NCBI GenBank assembly: GCA_964036155.1
Contig: OZ038423.1
Coordinates: 24,319,249-24,383,248, forward strand
Direction of reading: 5' to 3'
DNA: 64,000 bases
Origin: Diploscapter coronatus
Lineage: Eukaryota > Nematoda > Chromadorea > Rhabditida > Rhabditidae
A program made the position numbers and the translations under genes. The notes beneath the pieces were generated by a model that ran no database searches, was not told the DNA's origin, and was given only the letters and a program-made list of their open reading frames with translations. Shown piece by piece: positions 36,129 to 49,116 of the stretch. The number at the start of each line of letters is the position of its first letter. Position 1 is the first letter of the stretch.

Positions 36129-39100
36129 ATGTCAAGTCATGAAGCTTTCAATCTATGGAAAATTGGACTTCATTTATTCAAGTTCCTGATATTCTTGCCT
36201 GTATTAGATGCGATTCCTGTAAGTTACCATTCATGGTGCCATAAATAGTACCAAATGGTACCAGCAAATTAGTAGCTAGTACCATTTTTATGGTAGCCAA
36301 TTATCCGACCATCTGTACCAACAGGGACATGTCAAAGAGAGAGCAGAATAGATTATGGTTAAAATTGAGAGAGCCCAGAGAAATTAGCATTTCCCATGTT
36401 TATCTACGATTTTGCACGATATAATTCCTGTCATGGAGAATACAATGACACGGAAATTCTTTATAAATTACATGCGACAAATGTGTGCATTTGTGCAAAT
36501 ATAATAATGCGTACAAACTGTGTTTGCGCGTGAGGTGACGCAATATTTGGAGAAATCGATAGATTTTAAAAATTTGTATACTTCAGTAAAAATGCAATAA
36601 AGTTTGTCGAAGATTTAATTTATTGTACATTTTCATGCACATTTATGTCTGAAAATATAAAATATTATAAAAAAAGTCCTATATTCTACAATTTATATAT
36701 TTCAGATTCAACTAAAATGCGAAAGCGGTGTTATCCAGGGAGATACTATAAATCCGATCCATCATAACAGCCTGACCACTTATATTGATTCGAAAGTCGC
36801 GAATGTCTGTTCGGATTCAGGTTAGTTCGAGAAAAATTCTAAGTTCGATTTGAGAAAACCTTTATTTCCGACATATCAGATTAATCTTCATCGTATTTCA
36901 ATTATCAGATCAAAATTTCAATTCTGGTTTATTTTTAAATTCAACTTCGCCTCATTTCAAATAATTCATCAATAATTCAGAATAAATTTGACTTCCACCC
37001 CTATGTTTTCCACTTAAAAATTCCATAATCGTTTCATACGCAGATTTGCTCAAACTTTGTCGAAAAATGCACTTTTCTACGGTATGTCTTGCGTGATAAG
37101 AAAGTTCTGCACTTTTCCCGACATTTTTGGTACAAACGTAACAAATTTAAATTTCTAAATATTCTTTTTCTTTGTGACGCAAAATTGATCTCGGCATTTC
37201 GGAATAAAATGTCAACTTGCTTCACAAATATTTTCCTAAAATCAAAAATTCCCATAGTCACCCGATGATATTTCTCAAACAGGTGCTATTTTTGAATGAT
37301 ATCCCGGCCGTTTTGTATTCCTATACTTTAGCATATGGTTTTTTTTCTGTAAGAAAATTGTTTGGAGTTAATATTTGCTTGGGAAATGATTACATGTGGC
37401 TGAAATTTAATAATAAGGTTCGTGAAAAGAAAGCCCTCAATTATCTCGGAAAATAAATATGCGTTTCGAAGAAATTTTCTTTTTGATATCCGTTGTCGAG
37501 ACAATGATGAAAAAGTCTGTTGTTGGGGTTGGAATTTCGCAAATTTTGAGGTTGGAATTCAACGTTTCCAAACATCATTCGAAGACCTGATTTTCATAAA
37601 TCCTGTTGATAACATCATGTTAGGTTTCTAGGCCGGAATTCGATATTTAAAAATTCGATTTAAGGTTTAGATAGAACTTCATAAACCCCCGATTGAATTT
37701 GGAGCTTATTACCAAAATTATAACTATTTTTGCCGGAATCCAAAAGAACTACTAAAGTCAAATCCAAGAATACTGATGTTTACCCCATATCTCGCTATGA
37801 AATCTGGCATTTTTATTTCTTAAGAGAGAAATAGCATGGCATATTGAAAGATAGAGAGGCAGAGAAAATCTCGCAATCAATCTCGTCTACGATACGGCAA
37901 ATTGACTCGGCACGGGGCTCGAAAATGGAATTTCCGAAGGAACATGAAAATGCGAGAGATAAAATCCGCTCTTTATCCGAGAACTAAAACGACCCTTAAC
38001 TTATAAACAAGCGAGCAGAACTTTTCTGGCTAATTATTTGAAGTTGTTTTTTTAAATCTTCGATCCTCAAGTTTCATTAATGATTTAGAACATAACCTAA
38101 AATTACCTTGGAAAAGGTGGAATTAAAATTTGAGGGTAGGACAAAAAGTTCAAAATTTCTGCATAATTGCTTAATTGGATTATCCGTTCTGAGAATCTTC
38201 GATCTCTAAATTTCATTAATGATTTAGGGCATGAGCCTCCACATATCGAGTAAGCAAATTGTTGTTGTGTTCGGGAAATTTTCGCAACAACCATCCAATT
38301 ATCGGACGTTCATTGCATTTTCGAGACATTTTCCGAGAACTCACACGCTTTTTGAGTGTAGTTTCGTCGATTTCGAGGCGAAGAATTGAGTTTTGAAATT
38401 TGAGCGATAAAAAATGAGGATAAGGAAGTGAAAAATATATTGGATTTTAGGGAAGATGGCATCAAAGTCTTGAAATATTAGGCTTTTTTAATTTAAATTT
38501 TTTGATTAATGTTTGGTCATTTTTAGAAGGATATAAACATTTTAATATGATATATCATTTTTTAGAATGGTTAAATTTAAGATAGAAAAATCATTTTATC
38601 TCTAGCCTAGCCTCTAGTCTTTTGTTAATCTCTAGATGAGTTCTGTTCACAAGTTATTCAAGCAATTATTCGCCTATTCATCATTTTCATCATCGAATTT
38701 GTATTAGTCGAATGTCACTTGAATAGGAATGTTTTCCCACGCTCTTTTTCAGCTTTTTACATCTTTCGAACCTCATAAGCTAAGCGCTATTTCCTAGATT
38801 AATAGGGGAGCACATCTAGTGTAGAAAAATGAGCACTGTGGGGGTGGAGATATAGGGAAACTAAATCTCAAGATATGGAGAAAAGAAAATTCGAAATACT
38901 AAGAAAAATCTAAATCTAAAGATTTGAAACTACAAATAAATAAAGTGTCAGAAAAATAGTCCTAAATCTTTTCAAATCTAAGAAACCTTTGACTACAATT
39001 ATGTATAGAAATACAAGATAAAGCTGATCTTCGACATAAATAGTCTAAAACTAAAATAAAACTTTAAAAATCAAAAACAAAACTGATCTTCAATTTCAGA

Positions 39101-41789
39101 TAAATCTAACGGTGTTAATTCCTACATTGTGTGCGATGGACGGTGCGAATTTTGCATGGATAAAATCAGAGAGCTCCCATCAACCGTCCTTATTATCTCC
39201 AGTAAAAAACAGCCTATCCAGAATTTGACCGCTTTATGGGTCCAGACTTCTGAAGTCCCCAATGGATCATGTCAAGTCCTTTCTGCGGTAAGAGTTTTGG
39301 CGTCATATAAAGCGACGTTGCTTGGACTCTGAATTCTCACGTCAATTTCAGGAGGACTTCAGCGTAGGCACAGAAAACTCCAGTGGCACTGCTACCAGTA
39401 ATAACGGAGGCTCTTCCGACTCTAATGGAGAATCGTTAAAGAACTTTTCCAAAACATCAGGTTTAAAGGATTTAAAATAATGCTGGATTTCAAATATTCT
39501 TCTTCAGTGTTATTTGTATCGATATCCTTCATAATTCTGATGGTCATATCCTTAGCTTGGCTTGTATTCTACTATGTCCAACGGTTCAGATATGCCCACG
39601 CGAAGGATCGACTTCAAAGACGGTAATATTTAATTTGATCGTTAGTACATTTCACCAAAATTGAGTACTTTGTTGCTAAAATGCTGTTTTAGCCTTTTTC
39701 TTAGCACTCTTTCAGCTCTGATAAAAAATATATTCTCACTTTCAGTAATATTGTACCTACAATCAATAAATGCTAACTAGTCATTTATACTAATTACGCT
39801 TAAATTCAGGCTATTTAACGCTGCTAGAAAAGCATTAACTCGGATACCAACCAGAATGCTGAAGTCTGGCGATGCCGAGTTAGAAACCGATTGTGCAGTT
39901 TGTATAGATCCATATCAGACTCATGATGTCGTTAGGACGCTACCATGCAGGTCACTATTTCTGGTACCGTTTTGATAACTTTACAGTACCATTTTAGGCA
40001 TGTGTATCATAAATCCTGCATAGATCCTTGGTTATTGGAGCATAGGACGTGTCCCATGTGTAAAGCGGATATATTGAAGTATTTCGGATTTCATGTGAGT
40101 TTTAAACTAGCATACTGATATACTTTGGCAGGTTTAAAGTTTATATTACTTTAAATTATTTGTCATCATAAATTTCTATAAAGGGAAATTTTTATTTGTT
40201 TCATACTTTATTCTCAGACGCATGTCATTTATTATGAGCGCTCGCGTTAACATATATTTATTTTAACAAGAATATATGACGTCATCATATATTCATTTCC
40301 CGATTGTGTTTTCTACATATTAGATTAGTCTTTCGAGAAAGGGGGAGATATATGAAGTCTCGATGAATTTTGTGCAGCTGGATCTAGATTTTCGCGAAAG
40401 ATGAATTTTTCGATATATTTGTCGACGAACTTAATGAGAATTTATGTTTTAGTAACACGAAATCTGAGATTTTTTGGTTGAAAAAGATTACTAGTTAAGC
40501 TTTTAAAAAAGAAAAAACTCGAGACATTTTCTATTGCAAAATGGTTGCTAAGAGAAATATGAAAAGGAAATTATTAGTTCCAACGAAAGATTCAATAACA
40601 AAAATTGTATGAACGCAAATCGTAATAATATTTAAAAAATGTGCTGAAAATTTATGCTTTGATAAATCTACGAGCAAGAATTACATCATCAAACCATCCA
40701 AGTTCGCGATTTCAATTTATAATTGACCTCAGGAGCTTTGATATTTTCAATCGTTACTCATTTCTCCTTGTCTAGATTAAAAATAGATCATTTTCGCCTG
40801 AATAGTAAGAATACTGGGTCTGAATTTAACAAGATCTTAGATAAGGTTATCATTTGTGTGTTAAGACTCATTTGAATAAGCATATCAATTCATTAGATCC
40901 TAAATATAAAATGTATTATCTAAGATATTAAATTACTCAAAACCAATATTATGCCAAAATTAGCATACTTTTTAAAATAATAATAATTTTTAGTACAACG
41001 ACGGTCTCTCGTCGCGGCAAGAAGACGCCATTCCAGGGGAGAGGGGCGAAAGAGGAGACGACATCGAAATCCCCTCGGATTCCCTGTCTCCGTCAAACAG
41101 TTTCCCGACGACCACAGATGGGGGCAGTCAGAATGAACATCTACAGCAAATTGTGAGCGGTTTCTTTTTTTATAGTTTAGGAAAAGATCGGGAAAATTCG
41201 TGAAAATAGAAGATAAACTTTTTCCCAGATAGAAAATCCAAAAATCGATCGTCTTTTCGAAAGTCAATGAAAAATTCTAAAAATTAGAAAAAAAATCGAA
41301 GATTCTTCTTTCAATTAAAAATTTTTAGATCATCCAATCGACCGCCATCCCGTCTAAATCTACGCCGGCTTCAGGTAACCGACCAATTACAGCGGGGAAT
41401 ATCATCATTCATGAACGGCCCCAGACATCGAGTGCGGGCACGTCTACTAGCGGTAAAAATTGAAATTTTGAACTTACCTAAAAACTATTGACTTTAAAAC
41501 ATTTTATGTTATCAGAATTTTTAGACGACCGCCCCCAAAGAACCCATAGAGAACACCACTCTGCCTCAGCACCCCAGACTCGTGCGGGTGGAAGCAGGGA
41601 AAAGCGAGGTTCACAAGGACAAATTGTTAACCTAGTTCAGGTATGAGGAAATTCAGGCCTGACCTGAAAGATAGAAATTTTTAGGTCAGAACCCGAACTA
41701 TGAGCACCACTAGGGCCGCGACGTTAAGAAAGGATTCTCAACCAACTCCAGTTGACGCTGCTAGTATGGGGTCTGCGGAGACTGTTTAG
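36129..41789 (+). CDS. plr-1: PA-TM-RING E3 ubiquitin ligase, Goliath/PLR-1 type
   Basis: Eleven exons (36129-36218, 36706-36820, 39100-39287, 39352-39460, 39508-39622, 39810-39950, 39998-40094, 40994-41152, 41329-41452, 41525-41640, 41685-41789) give 452 residues. A signal peptide ([15 protein letters not shown]) leads to a short luminal domain with paired cysteines, a Ser/Asn-rich stalk, a transmembrane helix ([20 protein letters not shown]) and the family's [14 protein letters not shown] juxtamembrane stretch. The RING-H2 finger reads CAVCIDPYQ...[20 protein letters not shown], then PMC. The tail is Ser/Thr/Arg-rich. Relatives (Goliath, GRAIL/RNF130/RNF150; C. elegans PLR-1) sit in endosomes and down-regulate surface receptors; PLR-1 removes Frizzled and other Wnt receptors. 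The 2.3 kb second intron holds a direct repeat. ATG follows a TTTATTTCAG acceptor. Confidence 0.92.
38057..38232. repeat. Short direct repeat in plr-1 intron 2
   Basis: Copies 38057-38093 and 38196-38232 share TCTTCGATC and TTTCATTAATGATTTAG with few changes; offset 139 bp. Confidence 0.6.
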
Positions 41790-42556
41790 GAGGGGATATA
41801 TGAACTCCCTTTGATTATGAAGTGCACCTACTGTATATATTTTCCGATATCATTCCTAACCTCGCTATTTGAAATTATGCATCTAGTGAAAATTACATCA
41901 ATTTAATGCCACTTTTTGTCACTTGTGTGTGTGTGTGTGTTTTCTTTTAACAGAAATCGGGGGTTTTGTTTAGAAAGGATTTGTGAAATCTCTCCAATTT
42001 GGTCTAGTCACCAATTTTCTCATAATTTGTATGAAAAGAATATTTTCCAAGATGTGTCTTCTCTCCAAAATTGATCTCTTTCCAAATCTTTCCAACTATT
42101 TTAACGAATCTGAATATTTTTGATACACAGGGTATCAACGAAAACTATTTTGATTGACCTTTGAATCATGATTTTTCCTATTTTAACATTTTCGTTTCAA
42201 AATACGGGTCTATGCAATTTTCATAATCTATGGAATAAATTTCAACAATTTTATTCGTAAACTTTGAAGAACGAAAACAAACAACTCAACAAAATTTGAA
42301 ATTTTTGGGTTCTTAGAAAATTCATAAGATCACACGCCACAAATTTGAAGGTTCACATTTTCTTCTTAGCAACACCATTTCCAGTTAAAAACAATCAAAT
42401 TTTCAAATGTATATTAGTGGTATTTTTCAAGAAAAAAGTTGATAAAGAAGAAAAATCCTGAACTTTTCAAATTTCTAGTACATGAGTTGTATTCATTTGC
42501 AAGAAGCCCAAAAAAAACTTTCGCAAGAAATAAAAGTCAAACATTTTACGACTAAG
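41790..42556. other. Convergent spacer with GT microsatellite
   Basis: Region between the stops of plr-1 and byn-1. It contains a (GT)n run at about 41923-41941 and a GGGATATATGAA motif at 41793. No coding sequence seen. Confidence 0.45.
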
Positions 42557-45148
42557 CTAGAACTCCATGGTATCGGGCCGAACGTTGACGACGTTGAACT
42601 CGACCTTCGGGGGCTTCGCTGCTTCTGCTGCCTGACCGGAGAGCTCTCGCTCGACTTCAGGGGAAATCAGGTAGTGGCTTTGGAACTGGAAAAATCATTT
42701 AAATTTCTTTCGTTCTTTTTCTAAAAAATGTTTTCCTTTCAATTTTCTCCTGTAAAATTTCAGAAATGCTATCTCTTTCAACAAATAGAAAAAAAGAAGC
42801 TTCAAAAGTCATTTCTTCAGAAATTTTTACATTAAATATCACTACTTTTTTCTGAAATAAAGATTTTCAAGCAAAATGCCGAAATTTAAAATAGGTTGAA
42901 AGAGTAAAGATAAAAATTCACCCGAATCAACTCTTTGATGGCATCCTTCTGGGCATCGTTCAGGTCGGTTCTGTATTGCTTCACAAAGGAAAGAAGGCAT
43001 TGATGCCACAGCACGGGCATATCACGCTCCTCGTTCTTCTGACGCAGGAAATGCACGCAGATTGCGTCTAAATTGAAAATAATGCAATTTATTCAAAGTA
43101 TGATTTTAAATATCTATTCATTTAGCACAGCAATCAAAAAGTTTTTATGGAGAGTACGGTTTTGTGTAAACATCTATCAATTTTTACAGTAATATTTTAT
43201 AGCAAGAACTTTACTCGGAGTATGGTTGCAATTTTGCTTTTTATAGGTCTTTTTTTAAATTCACTTCTTTGGTACTTTTCTTGGTTTATAAAAAAAAATC
43301 TGTAAAAATCATTTACCTATCGCCTTGTACGGTAGATTGTACTTTTTGTCGATCAACGTTCTGAGGAACACGGAAGAAGAGCCAGTATATTCCATTTCAG
43401 CAATCTGAAAAATGATCTTTTAAATAATTCCTATCTCTTTCCAGAAAAAGAAAATCTAGCCTTGAGCATAGCAGCGGCGGAATGAAAAATCGGTAGAGAG
43501 CCCCTCGCCAACACCGAGCTGAAAATGGTGGCTTCCCTCAAAGTGCAGGTTCCGCACTAAAAATATGCTTACTTTTAATTCTAACTTTTAAAATAAAAAA
43601 AATACCTCGACCAAAGGAAGAATAATTCCCTTATAGAAAGCCGCAGGCTTGTAGGTCGCTTTGCAAAGAGCCTTAATTAGCATAATCAAATCATTTAATT
43701 ACTCCTAAATAGTTTATTACCTGATAAAGATAGTAGTTCAACTTCTTGTATTCCTCGATATCATCGCGCATTCTCGGAAGAAGGATCAGGTTGTAGAACC
43801 TGCAAATTGGGATTTTACAATATTAGAAAAAATTAAAACCAGAAATTTTACCTCTGCGCCATTCGCGGATTGAGATTCGAAGCGAAAATTCGAGTGGCTT
43901 GATACATGGCGGCGGCCGTCCAGTGGTCGGGGTCGGTCAGACTAAAATTATAATTTTAGAAACAAGTTGAAAAATAATGATTTTCTTTAGAAATTTCATA
44001 AGTTTTAAAATAAAAATTTTTCTTATAAAAGAAAAACTAATTTTCAAGAAACTCTAAAAATTAAAAAATTCTTACTACAAGAGCTGCTCCCAGTTGACCA
44101 TGTTGGGGATGATCTTGAACGCCTTCGGCAGCTTTCCAGTTCGATATCGAGAGAGCAGCTGCCCGACCTCCTTGTACATCTCCACCACCTCGGGGTCCAT
44201 GTCACGAATGTTGAACTCGTTCCCTTCCCCGGCGCCCAGAGTCCATTCGGCGTCGTCTTTCTTCGCCTCAATCTTTGCTTGAATGATGTCGTACAGCGTC
44301 TTCGGGCCGTCGTCCCCCCTCTTCACGAGGAATTTCGAAAGCTCCTCTTCGTCCTTCGGGTCGAGCTCCTGAATTTAAATGTGATGTTTTTGGAAAAAAA
44401 AAACAACTGACACCATCTAAAATGATGTCTTTCATGAAATAAAGGGTGTCGTCAGGAAAATAAAAGGCGTCAAAACATACAATAATCCCCGGATCATAGT
44501 CTTGGTCCTCGGGAAAGTCATCCGCGTCTTCTTCGTCGCTGTCTTTCGTCTCTTTGTCCAAACTGATGTGGCGCATTCTGAAAATATTATCGCTTTGATT
44601 TATTTCCTCTTTATATTTTTCAAACTTATTTATTAATTTCCGTTTTTCACTAACAATCTTTAAAATTCACCTCTTCAGACTTTCGTCTTCCTTTCCGTCT
44701 TCTTTACGTTCCTCTTTCAGCAATTGCTGAGCTTTGGTCAGGATTTTGTTGGACAGGGCCGACGAGATGAACTGAAAGGACTACTGTAATTCTTAGTCAC
44801 GCCTATTTTTCATGATTTTGTAATTCTGTCGCAAATTTTCCCACCTTTGGATCATCCTCTTCAGTGCGTTTGCGCTTCTGCTTCTCCCTGAATTCAATTT
44901 TTCTATGTTCCGAAAGATAAACTAAAATCAAAAAAATACCTGGGCTGTTGCCTGGCACCACTCGCAGTGATTTCTTCATCCAAAGCGCCTCTGAAATTAG
45001 CATTTCATACATCCGAATTAACTTTTTAGGATTTCATATATCCTTCAATTAATGCCGGATTTAATATATCCAGATTTTAAAAATCCATTTTCATCCCTTA
45101 CCTGGCTTTCAGCAGAGCGTCCGGCTTCGGGAACTTCTTCTTACCCAT
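42557..45148 (-). CDS. byn-1: Bystin, 40S ribosome biogenesis factor
   Basis: The start [16 protein letters not shown] (45148) follows a TTTTCAG acceptor. About eleven short-intron exons continue through an acidic N-terminal part ([14 protein letters not shown]) into the conserved bystin domain: [94 protein letters not shown], and [15 protein letters not shown]. The last exon ends [10 protein letters not shown] with TAG at 42559-42557. Bystin (yeast Enp1) is needed for pre-rRNA cleavage and late nuclear and cytoplasmic maturation of the small ribosomal subunit. All key blocks are present, so the gene looks intact. It is 503 bp downstream of pdr-1 on the same strand, close enough for an operon to be possible though not shown. 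Confidence 0.95.
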
Positions 45149-45651
45149 CTTCTGAAAATGAAAAAAAAATTTAGAAAATCTAGGATCTTGAAAAAAAAAT
45201 TAGATATTTCACGGTTCTTAAACCGGGCAAAAATAAAGATAAAAATAACAATTGAAATCAATACTTTATTGCGTATGCTTCAAGCAATGCCTATTTTACC
45301 CATACTCTAAAGGACACAAATAAATTTGAGCAAAACCGAATCTTCAAAAGATGAGGCATATTTGGGTGTCACTGGACTAAATTCAATTATTGGTTGTACC
45401 GTAAAAAGTAAAATAAAATCTCTCAAATAGAAGATATTTACAATGTTCGAAAAATCTAAAATATCTACAATTTTTGGAATAAACGATGTTTCCTGACTTT
45501 CAGAGGTTCAGAAACGATATATTTACAAAAATGATTATTATCAAATGGTACCTGTACCAAATGAGTTTCAAAGATTGTCAGAAACGATGCCAGTCTCAAG
45601 AAAATGATACCATTTACAAACAAGATGGCATCATTTACCAAAATGGTAGCC
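45149..45651. other. Spacer between pdr-1 and byn-1
   Basis: AT-rich. A cluster of ATGGTACC/ACCAAAATGGTA-type short palindromes lies at 45546-45651 and runs into the pdr-1 3' end. No separate gene. Confidence 0.4.
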
Positions 45652-48412
45652 TCAGAACCAGTGGTCCCACTGACAGTCTTCTGTCCACGATTTGACGCAT
45701 CGGAAACACCAGTCCAACCCGCAATTCGTGCAGTGCATGTGCTGGCAACCCTCGGATTTCTCAGTGTCAACAGAGCAGCCGGGACATTTTCTGCAACATT
45801 AGAATATTTTTAAAAGCTCCAAAAATCTTCAAGAAATTCTAAGATTTCGGATTCAGAAACTCTAGTATTTTTTGAAAACTAGAAAATAAGGTGAAAAGCT
45901 TAGGTCATTTTTCAAGGAATTTTCGAATTCTAAATGAAAAACTACAGTAGCTTTCAAAGAAGTTTGAACATGAGGTTAAAAAATTACAGTAAACTCGAAG
46001 AAATTTCAGTAGCTCTTGAAAATTAGAATAAAACCCACTTAGTCGTAGCCTTAATCGTCAGTTTCGAAGCGTCTTCCTGTGCATTGCAGACACATTTTGG
46101 ATTTTTACACCATCTGCAAAAATGTGATAAAAATTCCAGAATTTTTCCAAAAAAACCTGCAAAAAAGTCGGAAGCATTCTGGACAGCTGGTTTGGCCGGA
46201 ATCATCTTCTGTATCCCAGAAAAACGAAGCACCGCAATCGGGGTAGGGGCAGAATACTCCTGAAAATTATAGCATTTTTTTAAACTTCTAAAAATTTCTA
46301 GAGAATTCAATAAAGATTCTAGAACTTGTTTCTTTTATAGAACTCCAAATTTTTTAGAAAACTAAAAAATCCAACCTTGCGTATCCAAGGAGATCAATTT
46401 TTCTGTAGCGATTTGCTGGTATTTCTTGTACCCCTCCTCTCCCAGAAACCGCATGTGGTGCATGTCTTTGACGACGACTGAAAAATGAAGTTTTAAAAAC
46501 CTAATCTCTGGAAAATTCCCCTTTCAAATATCTCAAATAGAAACTTTTCATCTTTTTCTTCATCAAATTTGATAACTCGCTTTTAAAGTGGGTGAAGTTA
46601 AAAAGCCATAAAAAAAAACTCACAATCGCACCCATTATAGGGACAGGTGACCGTGAACCCAAATGGAGGTCGAAAAATGAATTTAGCTGATTCTAGTGAA
46701 TCTCTCAGATAGTTCGTGAAGCACTCCCGGCACGCCGCATGGCGACAGCCAAAGTCCAGGACGAAACACTAAAAATATGAGCATTTATGAAAGTCAAATT
46801 CTCCTAAAGAAAGGATATAATATGAAATCCTACTTTTAAATAAAAACTACTTAAAAATCCCTCATTTAAAAATGGATATCTGAAATCCCCTACATCACTC
46901 GGTTCGTCCAGGCAGATCCCGCATTCGGCCTGTTCCCAATTTGGTCTGATATGAGAGAGGGCGGCGCAGAGCTCCGAACATTCCACGCACTTGAAGCGGA
47001 ACACGGCAAAGCAGTCGTTCTCTTGGTTTTCTTTCTGAGCTGCATTTTCGAAATTTTCCGATCCGCAGTTCAAACAGTCCGCGCGAATTCGGTTCCTGAA
47101 ATATCGAGAGTTAAACAAGTACGGTAATCTTTATTTTTTCGAGAAATTAGAATAATTTTTACGTTTCCTTCAACAAACTAATGTAATTCCATCATTTTTC
47201 CCAGAAATCACAGTAAGTCTTTTCATTTTTTTATAGAAAGATTGATATTTTCTATTTTTATTTTAAAACCTACAGTAATTCTATCTTTTTCTTTCACAAA
47301 ATTACAGTAATCTTATATTTTTCTAAGAGTTACAGTACTTTTTTATAAAAATTTTTAGAATATTTTGCGGAAATTTGACAAATCCCTTACGTAATAAGAA
47401 CATCTTTCCATTCCTGGGGTTCGGATTTGACGACAACTGAATTTGAGTTGCACCTGCTGCAGTACACCCGCAACTTTGCTTTCACTACGTCATTGCAATG
47501 CTTGCACCAAGCGAAGAACGATCCGATCTGGGGTGTGCTTGGAGCGCTTGAGGTGGTGGGGCCTGAAAATGATTTTAGGATAAAAATTAGAAAAAAGGAA
47601 AAGATATATAACTGGGCAAGAAGTCGTATTCTTTTCAGGAAAAAGACTAAAAATAAAGGCAGAAAATCGTACTTTGCTTCTTCTCCGGCGAATTGTTAGC
47701 GGGTGGTCGCTTTTGCTCGGTGATCAGGGCAGTGAGGTTTCTGAAAAAATAATTAAAAATCATCCGACTTAAAAAGAGTAGGAATTTGAAAAATTTAAAC
47801 AGGCTGAGATGATTAAAATATTCTAATTCCATGATCGAGGATAGAATTTCAACAACTCAAAAAGTCTGGGATATAAAAATGATTTTAGTAGGTGGCTGAA
47901 ATATCGATTTTCTCACGTGGTAGGGCCAAGCAGCAGTTCGCCGATCAGCGTGTCGGATTCCAAAACGCGTCCGCAAAAGGCTACCCTCAACTCATCGTCG
48001 GGGATTTTCAGCGAATTCGAAATCCGACGCGTCACATCAGAAACTCGCTCCGTGTCTTCCACCTGAAAATTATAGATTAGACGGTCTTAAAGGCTTATGC
48101 TATAACATTGGAAAGAAAATTTTATGTTCTTTATATCCAAAAACGGTTCAATGGCCTAGGTTTCTGCATAGAAAATAGCATTTGATTTTTTCTATTCAAG
48201 ACGGATTTTGGAAGGTACCTTTCAACCTGGGGAAAAGTAAAAAAATAAAAATCCAGAAAACTTTAGAGGATCTTTGAATTTTAGATGCCCATCTGAGACG
48301 GTATTTGAGCTGTTTTAAAATGGAATTAGGGTAGTTTTCCGACCTCTATACTCAGATTCCGTCTCGTGTTTTCCCGACGATTGTGCACGACGACTAGTAC
48401 GCTGTGGCCCAT
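45652..48412 (-). CDS. pdr-1: Parkin, RBR E3 ubiquitin ligase
   Basis: MGHSVLVVVHNRRENT (48412) starts a ubiquitin-like domain ending near LLLGPTTNLTALI. A short linker leads to RING0 (FAWCKHCNDVV...LRVYCSRCNS), then Cys-rich RING1 (ECGICLDEPSDV, CRHAACRECFTNYL), the IBR (CPECFRLFCRWCKNPKC) and RING2 (KCPGCSVDTEKSEGCQHMHC), ending WTEDCQWDHWF. The Cys in SEGCQ corresponds to the catalytic thioester Cys of human parkin (C431). Parkin ubiquitinates outer mitochondrial membrane proteins downstream of PINK1 in mitophagy. Where human parkin has Ser65 in its Ubl, the nearest residues here are Thr (GPTT), an alignment that needs checking. An open upstream stretch (MHSFIFSPFRRIFSSSVITG, 48821-48733) could be a 5' exon but I could not join it in frame. 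One intron (47120-47390) contains repeated ACAGTAAT motifs. Confidence 0.93.
47205..47345. repeat. Degenerate ACAGTAAT repeats in a pdr-1 intron
   Basis: Four spaced copies (CACAGTAAGTC, TACAGTAATTC, TACAGTAATC, TACAGTACT) each followed by T-rich sequence, between 47207 and 47340. The same motif appears near 7313, 7346, 45943 and 45991. TACAGTAA/TACTGTA words are known from Caenorhabditis repeats. Confidence 0.5.
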
Positions 48413-48864
48413 CACCTGAAATTTTTTTAAACAGGACAAATTTGACAAAAACGGAAATCACGATAATTTTCCGCGAAAATTTGGAAAACTAGAGTAGTGT
48501 CCCAGTTGGAAATGGGAATTGGGACTATTTTCGGGAGGAAATCGCAATTTTATAACGAAAAATAAAATTTAAAAATCCTGGAAATTTCACTGGTCACCCA
48601 TTTAGAAAGCTAATCATTTTACCTTTCCTGTCGGCACTACTTCTTCTACGAAGTGGGTGATCTTTCCAAAAAGTCCGAAAATTTAAAAAATCGAGCGAAA
48701 ATGAAGAAAAAGCGAGTGAAAATAGGCAACTCACGGCCTTGTGAACCCTATGTCTTCATAGCGTCCTGTGATTACGCTCGAAGAAAAGATCCTGCGGAAT
48801 GGAGAGAAAATGAATGAATGCATGAAAACGAGGAATTATTTCGTTCAATTGCCAAAATCTATTA

Positions 48865-48918
48865 AGGGCGCGTTCATACTTAGTTGCAGTTGCATGCAAC
48901 TAAGTATGAACGCGCCCT
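48865..48918. repeat. Perfect 24 bp stem-loop
   Basis: Arms 48865-48888 and 48895-48918 are exact reverse complements, separated by a 6 nt loop (GTTGCA). The stem includes AGGGCGCG at its base and TAGTTGCA at the top. It ends five bases before the ATG of a 56-codon ORF at 48924. A perfect stem with no mismatch is more typical of a recent palindromic insertion or siRNA-generating foldback than of a microRNA precursor. Confidence 0.9.
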
Positions 48919-48923
48919 AAAAA

Positions 48924-49094
48924 ATGAACTCCTTTTCACCTAAACAATTAATTAACTGCTTTATTCGGCGCGTCATTTCCGAACACGAAAGATCAGCGAC
49001 TAGAGGTAACAGACTCGACAACGGCGCCTGGGCGTCCACGGCAGAATACCTGAATATGGGCAACGAAAATATGCCTCATCTACAAGACAATTAA
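48924..49094 (+). CDS. Possible 56-residue microprotein
   Basis: ATG 48924 opens an uninterrupted 57-codon frame: MNSFSPKQLINCFIRRVISE, then HERSATRGNRLDNGAW, and ending NENMPHLQDN. Composition looks protein-like and the block is GC-richer than its flanks. It begins directly after the perfect hairpin and ends 23 bp before the next small ORF on the same strand. Against it: the minus strand over the same interval (49052-48940) is also open with plausible splice sites, so strand is uncertain. No family recognised. Confidence 0.38.
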   Translation: MNSFSPKQLINCFIRRVISEHERSATRGNRLDNGAWASTAEYLNMGNENMPHLQDN

Positions 49095-49116
49095 TTGATC
49101 GACTACCGCAGTCAAA

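Noticed and set aside
44044..44271. Minus and plus frames overlapping bystin exon
   Set aside because: They overlap the highly conserved bystin exon ([18 protein letters not shown]) in other frames and are shadows of it.
48940..49052. Minus-strand exon reading YSAVDAQAPLSSLLPLVADL
   Set aside because: Open and plausible, with acceptor ATATTCAG, but it could not be joined in frame to pdr-1 and competes with a complete + strand ORF. Left undecided, the + reading preferred weakly.
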